Assembly: GCF_020164745.1 (NCBI RefSeq)
Contig: NZ_JAIUGV010000009.1
Location: forward strand, 248,001 to 312,000
DNA: 64,000 nt
Direction of reading: 5' to 3'
From: Mesorhizobium sp. ES1-4
Lineage (GTDB): Bacteria > Pseudomonadota > Alphaproteobacteria > Rhizobiales > Rhizobiaceae
Below, in pieces: positions 59,025-64,000 of the stretch. The notes below the pieces were generated by a model. That model worked only from the letters and a program-made list of their open reading frames with translations, did no database searches and was not told the DNA's origin. A program made the position numbers and the translations under genes. Each line of letters opens with the position of its first letter. The first letter of the stretch is position 1.

Positions 59025-61358
59025 ATGAACGAGGCAGTTCGAAATCCCGCCAAGCCGACGGATGCGCCGATCATCGAGATCGAGAACCTGTCGATCTCCT
59101 TCTTCACCCGCAAGGGTGAGATACCGGCCGTCATGGATTTTTCCTGCACGGTCATGCCGGGCGAGGCGATGGGCATCGTCGGTGAATCCGGCTGCGGCAA
59201 GTCGACGGTGTCGCTCGGCATCATGCGCGACCTCTCCAATATCGGGAAGATCGTCGGCGGCAAGATCAAGTTCCAGGGCAAGGATATGGGCGAGCTCTCC
59301 GAGGAAGAGCTGCGCGCCATACGCGGCAACAAGATCGCCATGATCTACCAAGAGCCGATGGCAAGCCTGAATCCGGCGATGAAGATCGGCCAGCAACTGA
59401 TGGAAGTGCCGCTGATCCACGACAAGGTGTCGAAGGAAGAGGCCCACTCCAGAGCGCTTGAGATGGTGCGCTCGGTCAAGCTTCCCGATCCCGAGCGCAT
59501 GATGCGCTCCTATCCGCACCAGCTTTCCGGCGGCCAGCAGCAGCGCATCGTCATTGCCATGGCGCTGCTGTCGAAGCCGGCACTGCTTCTGCTCGACGAG
59601 CCGACCACCGCGCTCGACGTGACGGTGGAGGCGGGCATCGTGGAACTGGTCAAAGGGCTGGGCGAGAAGTTCGGCACCTCGATGATCTTCGTGTCGCACA
59701 ATCTGGGGCTCATCCTGGAAACCTGCGACCGCATCACTGTGATGTATTCGGGCGAGGCGGTCGAGACGGGCAAGATCAAGGACGTGTTCGACCGGATGCG
59801 CCATCCCTATACGCAAGGGCTGTTCCGTTCGATCCCGCTGCCGGGTGCCGACAAGAATTCGCGGCCGCTGATCTCGATCCCAGGGCAGTTGCCGCTGCCG
59901 CATGAGCGGCCGAAGGGTTGCAATTTCGGCCCGCGCTGCCACCATTTCGTCGAGGGCGTCTGCAACGCCGCCGAAATCCCGATGATCGAGGTCGCAGGCC
60001 ACGAAGGCCATTTTTCGCGCTGCGTACGCTTCAACGAAATCGACTGGGACGCCCTGCCGCCCGGCGCCAAGAAGGTCAACGAAAAGGTCGTGCCCGGCGC
60101 ACCGGTGCTCAAGATCGAGGACCTCAGGAAATACTACAAGGTCGGCGGCAGCGAGGTGTTCGGCTCGAGAGAGGGCAGAGTGGTCAAGGCCAACGAGACG
60201 ATCTCGTTCACGGCGCGAGAATCCGAGACCGTCGCCATCGTCGGCGAATCCGGTTGCGGTAAATCCACATTGGCTAAGGTGCTTTTGGGGCTCGAGACCG
60301 CCAGTTCCGGAACGGTGTCGCTTTCAAACAAGGAAATCCAGTCGACCGGCATCGAGAGCCGCAGCGTCGACACCGTGTCGTCGATTCAGATGGTGTTCCA
60401 GAACCCGTTCGACACGCTCAACCCCAGTCATTCGGTCGGTTCGCAGATCATCCGCACGCTGGAAAAATTCAACGTCGGCAAGACGGTCGCCGACCGGCGC
60501 AAGCGCATGCTGGAACTGCTCGACCTGGTGAAGCTGCCGCGCGCCTTCGAAACCCGCAAGCCGCGCCAGCTTTCCGGTGGCCAGAAGCAGCGCATTGGCG
60601 TGGCGCGCGCCTTTGCCGGCGATGCCAAGGTGGTGGTGGCCGACGAGCCGGTTTCGGCCCTCGACGTGTCGGTGCAGGCGGCGGTGACGGAACTGCTGAT
60701 GGACATCCAGCGCAAGAACAAGACGACGATGCTTTTCATCAGCCACGATCTCTCCGTCGTGCGCTATATCGCCGACCGCGTCGTCGTCATGTATCTCGGC
60801 TATATCGTCGAGCAGGGCACGACGGACCAGATCTTCGCGCCGCCCTATCATCCCTATACCGAGGCGCTTCTCTCCGCGATTCCGATCGCCGATACCAGCG
60901 TGGTGAAGAAGCACATCGTGCTGGAAGGCGACATCCCCTCGGCGATGAACCCGCCATCCGGCTGCCCATTCCAGACGCGCTGCGGTTACAAGAAGCTGGT
61001 GCCTGACAATCTGTGCGAGACCAAGGTGCCGCCGGTCAAGAACCTCGGCGACGGCCATATGAGCCTGTGCTGGCTGTCGGACGACGTACTTGCGACGATG
61101 GAGCCGGTGATCAAGTTCGACAAGGAGCATGCTGCTCACGAGGGCGTGCCGGATGACGCGGCGCACGGTGCGGGGCCAGGCTTTGCCGGTGAACCTCCGG
61201 AGCGACCGCACGGCAAGACGGCGAGTTTGGCGGCTGACCAAATCGAGGAGAATGTCGAGGAGAGCGAGGCCGCCATGCGAGCTCGCCGTCACGAAGTCCG
61301 CGACGAGGTTTCGGAAACCGGGGTTTCAAAGCCGGACGATACGACAAGGCGGCATTAG
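59025..61358 (+). CDS. Oligopeptide-type ABC importer ATPase, fused double domain (DppD-DppF fusion)
   Basis: A 777-aa protein joining two nucleotide-binding domains that are separate genes in most dpp operons. Domain 1 has Walker A GESGCGKST (53-61), signature LSGGQQQRIVIAMA, Walker B LLLLDEPTTALD and H-loop FVSHNLG, with the oligopeptide C-terminal Cys-rich loop (GCNFGPRCHH...C). Domain 2 has GESGCGKST, LSGGQKQRIGVARA, VVVADEPVSALD, H-loop FISHDLS and the same oligopeptide tail (PSGCPFQTRCGY). A charged tail of about 90 residues follows. Start: ATG at 59025, GGAG seven bases before; a longer frame begins at 58977. It ends 13 bp before the convergent lipoprotein gene. Confidence 0.9.
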   Translation: MNEAVRNPAKPTDAPIIEIENLSISFFTRKGEIPAVMDFSCTVMPGEAMGIVGESGCGKSTVSLGIMRDLSNIGKIVGGKIKFQGKDMGELSEEELRAIRGNKIAMIYQEPMASLNPAMKIGQQLMEVPLIHDKVSKEEAHSRALEMVRSVKLPDPERMMRSYPHQLSGGQQQRIVIAMALLSKPALLLLDEPTTALDVTVEAGIVELVKGLGEKFGTSMIFVSHNLGLILETCDRITVMYSGEAVETGKIKDVFDRMRHPYTQGLFRSIPLPGADKNSRPLISIPGQLPLPHERPKGCNFGPRCHHFVEGVCNAAEIPMIEVAGHEGHFSRCVRFNEIDWDALPPGAKKVNEKVVPGAPVLKIEDLRKYYKVGGSEVFGSREGRVVKANETISFTARESETVAIVGESGCGKSTLAKVLLGLETASSGTVSLSNKEIQSTGIESRSVDTVSSIQMVFQNPFDTLNPSHSVGSQIIRTLEKFNVGKTVADRRKRMLELLDLVKLPRAFETRKPRQLSGGQKQRIGVARAFAGDAKVVVADEPVSALDVSVQAAVTELLMDIQRKNKTTMLFISHDLSVVRYIADRVVVMYLGYIVEQGTTDQIFAPPYHPYTEALLSAIPIADTSVVKKHIVLEGDIPSAMNPPSGCPFQTRCGYKKLVPDNLCETKVPPVKNLGDGHMSLCWLSDDVLATMEPVIKFDKEHAAHEGVPDDAAHGAGPGFAGEPPERPHGKTASLAADQIEENVEESEAAMRARRHEVRDEVSETGVSKPDDTTRRH

Positions 61359-61371
61359 GCCGAGCGACAGA

Positions 61372-61962
61372 CTAACTGCCGCACTGCCTCAGCTGCGCAT
61401 CGTAGTCGCGAGCCATTTTGTCGGTAGCCCGTGCATAGCCCTGGACGCCGGCATCGCCTCGATTGCCCCGGCCATAAGCGGTCCAGCCGAGGTAATAGGC
61501 GAGGTAGAGGTTGTAGGTGTCGTTGCGCGCGACACCGTAGCTGTCCGATGTCTTGGAATGATACCAGCCGACGAAGTCGACAGCGTCGGCGAATTTCGTC
61601 CGCCGCGCCGCCCAGTTGCCGGTTTCGCTCTGGTATTGCGACCATGTGCCGTCCAACGCCTGTGAGAAGCCGGTGGCGGAGGAGACGTGCTTCCAGGGGA
61701 TGAAACCGAGCAGCTTGGTGCGCGGTGGCCTTGCGTTGCTCTTGAAGCCGGATTCCTTGCGCACGGTGGCCATCAGCACCGGCACCGGTACGCCGTATTT
61801 CCGAGACGCGCGCTCGGCCGCCGACTGCCAGTTGTCGAACCAGCCGTCATTCTGGTCGAAGACGGCGCAGACATTGTTGATGTGGCTCGGCGCGGTGGCG
61901 CAGGCCGAAAGCGCCAACAGCGCGCTAACCGCTACAATTTTACTAAAACTCGACTTACGCAT
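61372..61962 (-). CDS. Lipoprotein with lysozyme-like/SLT transglycosylase fold
   Basis: A 196-aa lipoprotein. The signal ends in the lipobox LSAC with Cys21 as the lipidated residue. The domain at about 40-185 resembles soluble lytic transglycosylases: MATVRKESGFKS carries the likely catalytic Glu, and the region SSATGFSQALDGTWSQYQ resembles the family's GLMQ-like stretch. A role in cutting or anchoring to peptidoglycan is inferred. It is convergent with the importer operon and divergent from the MttB-family gene. Confidence 0.75.
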   Translation of the reverse strand: MRKSSFSKIVAVSALLALSACATAPSHINNVCAVFDQNDGWFDNWQSAAERASRKYGVPVPVLMATVRKESGFKSNARPPRTKLLGFIPWKHVSSATGFSQALDGTWSQYQSETGNWAARRTKFADAVDFVGWYHSKTSDSYGVARNDTYNLYLAYYLGWTAYGRGNRGDAGVQGYARATDKMARDYDAQLRQCGS

Positions 61963-62179
61963 GGAAGGAGCAATAGGCCGAAATCATAAAGGGAATCTTG
62001 CTGAGTCCGTTAATCGTCGGCGGGCGCGTGGCGGAGCCGCGATAATGTATCGGCAAGGCGACGAGATACGTCGCTTTTCTTAAAATGGCGGTCTGGATAT
62101 GCCGCCTTGGCTAAAATCGCGTCCGCTAAAGGCGTATTTCTGACAGCCAGCCCGGCTGGCCCGAGCTTTGATGCCGGGC

Positions 62180-63718
62180 ATGAACGAACCAAGACGCAAG
62201 CGCGGCGCGGAGCGCACCAGCAACAGGGGGCCATCCGCCATCCCGCAATTGCCGCGACGGCGTGTGGTCAATCCCTATCCGCCAATGGCGCTATTGTCGT
62301 CCGACCAGATCGAGGCGATCCATCAGGCGTCGATGCACATATTGGAGAATTTCGGCATCGAGGTAATGAGTCCTCGTGCGCTGTCGCTGTTCGAGAAGGC
62401 CGGCGCCAAGGTCGATCACGCCTCGGCGAATGTGCGGATCGATCGCGGCATGGTCGACGAGGCGCTGAAGACGACGCGGTCCGACTATACGCTGACACCG
62501 CGCAATCCGGCCAATGCCATCCATCTCGGTGGCAACACCATCAATTTCACCTTGGTCGCCGGCCCACCCAACGTGCACGACATGGAGCGCGGCCGCCGCG
62601 CCGGCAATCTGCGCGACTATGCCGATCTCACCCGGCTGGCGCAGCATTTCAACTGCGTCCACATGCTAGGCAACCAGGTCTGCGCGCCGGTAGAGCTGCC
62701 GGCCAACTCACGCCATCTCGATACCTATTTCACCAATCTGACGCTGACCGACAAAAGCTTCCATGTCTCGGCGATCGGCCGGGGCAGGGCTCTGGACGGC
62801 ATCGAGATGATGGCGATTTCGCGCGGGCTCACCCTCGATCAGATGCGGGACGATCCCGGCATTGCCACCATCATCTCGGTCAACTCGCCGCGCCGCTTCG
62901 ACGAGATGATGGCCGAGGGGCTGATGACCATGGCCGAGTACGGCCAGTCGGTGGCGGTGACGCCCTTCACGCTGATGGGAGCGATGAGCCCGGTGACGCT
63001 GGCCGGCGCCTTGGCGCAGCAGAATGCCGAGGCGCTGTTCGGCGTCGTGCTGACGCAGCTCGTGCGCCCCGGCGCGCCGGTCATGTATGGCGCCTTCACC
63101 TCCAACGTCGACATGAAGTCGGGCGCGCCGGCCTTCGGTACACCTGAAAACACCAAGGCCAACATCGCCTCGGGGCAATTGGCGCGGCGCTACGGCCTGC
63201 CATACCGGACGACGCCCGGCTCGGCTTCCAACGCCGCCGATGCGCAAGGCGCCTATGAGACACTGATGGCGCTGTGGGGCGCGGTGCTCGGCCACGGCAA
63301 TCTCGTCTACCACGCCGCAGGCTGGCAGGAGGGCGGGCTGACGGCCTCGTTCGAGAAATTCATCATAGATGTCGAGATGATCCAGCACATGATGGAGTTT
63401 CTGCGCCCGATCGTGGTCGACGAGGCCGAGCTTGCCGTCGAGGCGCTGGGCGCGGTGCCGACCGGCGGTCATTTCTTCGGCGAACCGCACACGCTCGAGC
63501 GCTACGCCACCGCCTTCTACCAGCCGATTCTTTCCAACTGGCAGAATTTCGAGGCCTGGCAGGAGGCCGGCGGCCTCGACGCCACCGCGCGCGCGACGCG
63601 GCTGTGGAAGAAGGCACTGGAGGACTATGTCGAGCCGGCGATGGACGTTGCCGTGCGCGAAGAGTTGCAAGCCTATGTGGCCAAGCGCAGGCTAGCGATC
63701 GGGCAGGGCGAGCCGTGA
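62180..63718 (+). CDS. MttB-family (trimethylamine methyltransferase-like) protein, no pyrrolysine
   Basis: A 512-aa TIM-barrel methyltransferase of the MttB superfamily (COG5598): NFGIEVMSPRALSLFEKAGA, then GNTINFTLVAGPPNVHD and a late GHFFGEPHTLERY. The frame is open with no in-frame TAG, so it is a non-pyrrolysine member; related proteins demethylate glycine betaine, proline betaine or carnitine onto a corrinoid protein. The start is uncertain: ATG at 62180 or 62171 (or TTG at 62168); none has a good ribosome binding site. It lies 87 bp before a dimethylglycine/sarcosine dehydrogenase-like gene, which suggests methylated-amine breakdown. Confidence 0.9.
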   Translation: MNEPRRKRGAERTSNRGPSAIPQLPRRRVVNPYPPMALLSSDQIEAIHQASMHILENFGIEVMSPRALSLFEKAGAKVDHASANVRIDRGMVDEALKTTRSDYTLTPRNPANAIHLGGNTINFTLVAGPPNVHDMERGRRAGNLRDYADLTRLAQHFNCVHMLGNQVCAPVELPANSRHLDTYFTNLTLTDKSFHVSAIGRGRALDGIEMMAISRGLTLDQMRDDPGIATIISVNSPRRFDEMMAEGLMTMAEYGQSVAVTPFTLMGAMSPVTLAGALAQQNAEALFGVVLTQLVRPGAPVMYGAFTSNVDMKSGAPAFGTPENTKANIASGQLARRYGLPYRTTPGSASNAADAQGAYETLMALWGAVLGHGNLVYHAAGWQEGGLTASFEKFIIDVEMIQHMMEFLRPIVVDEAELAVEALGAVPTGGHFFGEPHTLERYATAFYQPILSNWQNFEAWQEAGGLDATARATRLWKKALEDYVEPAMDVAVREELQAYVAKRRLAIGQGEP

Positions 63719-63805
63719 TTTCCTTCGCGCCAACGCGTGGCGCCTTGGCACTTCCCGTTCCGATTCACATCACTCATCCAACTCACTGATATCAGAGAAA
63801 AACCC

Positions 63806-64000
63806 ATGAAATCGCATGCAAAGGTCGTGGTCATCGGCGGTGGCGTCGTCGGATGCTCCGTGCTGTTCCATCTCGCCCGCCATGGCTGGACCGACATCGT
63901 GCTGCTGGAGCGCGACGAGCTGACCTCCGGCTCGACCTGGCACGCGGCGGGCGGCATGCACACGATCAATGGCGACCCCAACGTCGCCAAGCTGCAGAAA
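63806..64000 (+). CDS. FAD-dependent oxidoreductase (dimethylglycine/sarcosine dehydrogenase-like), 3' truncated
   Basis: The first 65 residues of a flavoprotein. It begins with the dinucleotide-binding motif VVVIGGGVVGCSVLFHLA, then LERDELTSGSTWHAAGG, which is the FAD-contact sequence of the dimethylglycine/sarcosine dehydrogenase group. Start: ATG at 63806 with a weak GAGAAA upstream. The rest lies outside the window. It is likely co-transcribed with the MttB-family gene. Confidence 0.9.
   Translation, partial: MKSHAKVVVIGGGVVGCSVLFHLARHGWTDIVLLERDELTSGSTWHAAGGMHTINGDPNVAKLQK

Noticed and set aside
62180..63718. A pyrrolysine-containing MttB.
   Set aside because: The gene has no in-frame TAG; the frame is open to a single stop at the expected length.
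1..64000. tRNA, rRNA, CRISPR arrays, insertion sequences or prophage genes.
   Set aside because: None recognised by reading: no cloverleaf-like runs, no regularly spaced repeats, and no transposase or integrase motifs in the translated frames.

Overview
The window is a GC-rich, densely packed chromosome segment of an alphaproteobacterium, most likely in the order Hyphomicrobiales (Rhizobiales) and Mesorhizobium-like. This is inferred from the many carbohydrate ABC importers, the frequent GTG/TTG starts, the CysTWA and TamAB gene types, and intergenic palindromes of the kind common in rhizobia. No rRNA, tRNA, CRISPR array or insertion sequence was seen. Both window edges cut a gene.

Layout. 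1-1374: end of a ribose/xylose-type sugar importer ATPase, then a large palindrome and a small AhpD-like protein. 2182-7207: a five-gene operon with a metallophosphoesterase and a glycerol-3-phosphate/maltose-type (CUT1) importer. 7256-15300 (minus): an AraC regulator and a catabolic operon encoding a molybdenum hydroxylase whose large subunit is split into two genes, with a CoxG-like SRPBCC protein, a MoxR ATPase, a VWA protein and an amidohydrolase. 15479-22546: a sugar importer with divergently transcribed binding protein, two closely related FadR/GntR regulators, a beta-hydroxyacid dehydrogenase and an NAD-dependent epimerase. GntR-type operators lie in both divergent promoter regions. 22707-24896: an AHA1-like protein, a DUF3175 protein and an MFS transporter. 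25059-31649: a gluconate-type LacI repressor, a four-gene CUT2 importer and gluconokinase, with a perfect LacI operator.

31644-38264: an acyltransferase-like protein and an Rrf2 regulator, a VapBC toxin-antitoxin pair, and the sulfate importer (binding protein, CysT, CysW, CysA). 38583-54708: envelope genes, namely penicillin-binding protein 1C with a PAN-domain alpha-2-macroglobulin, then divergently TamA and TamB. 54962-61358: an oligopeptide-type importer with a Tat-exported binding protein, two permeases with unusual insertions and a fused double ATPase. 61372-64000: a lysozyme-fold lipoprotein, then an MttB-family methyltransferase and the start of a dimethylglycine/sarcosine dehydrogenase-like oxidoreductase.

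The main theme is scavenging: six ABC importers with local regulators and first catabolic enzymes. The points most worth following up are the split molybdenum hydroxylase operon of unknown substrate, shared palindromic operators linking the two sugar(-acid) loci, the long internal duplication in TamB, and the atypical peptide-type permeases.
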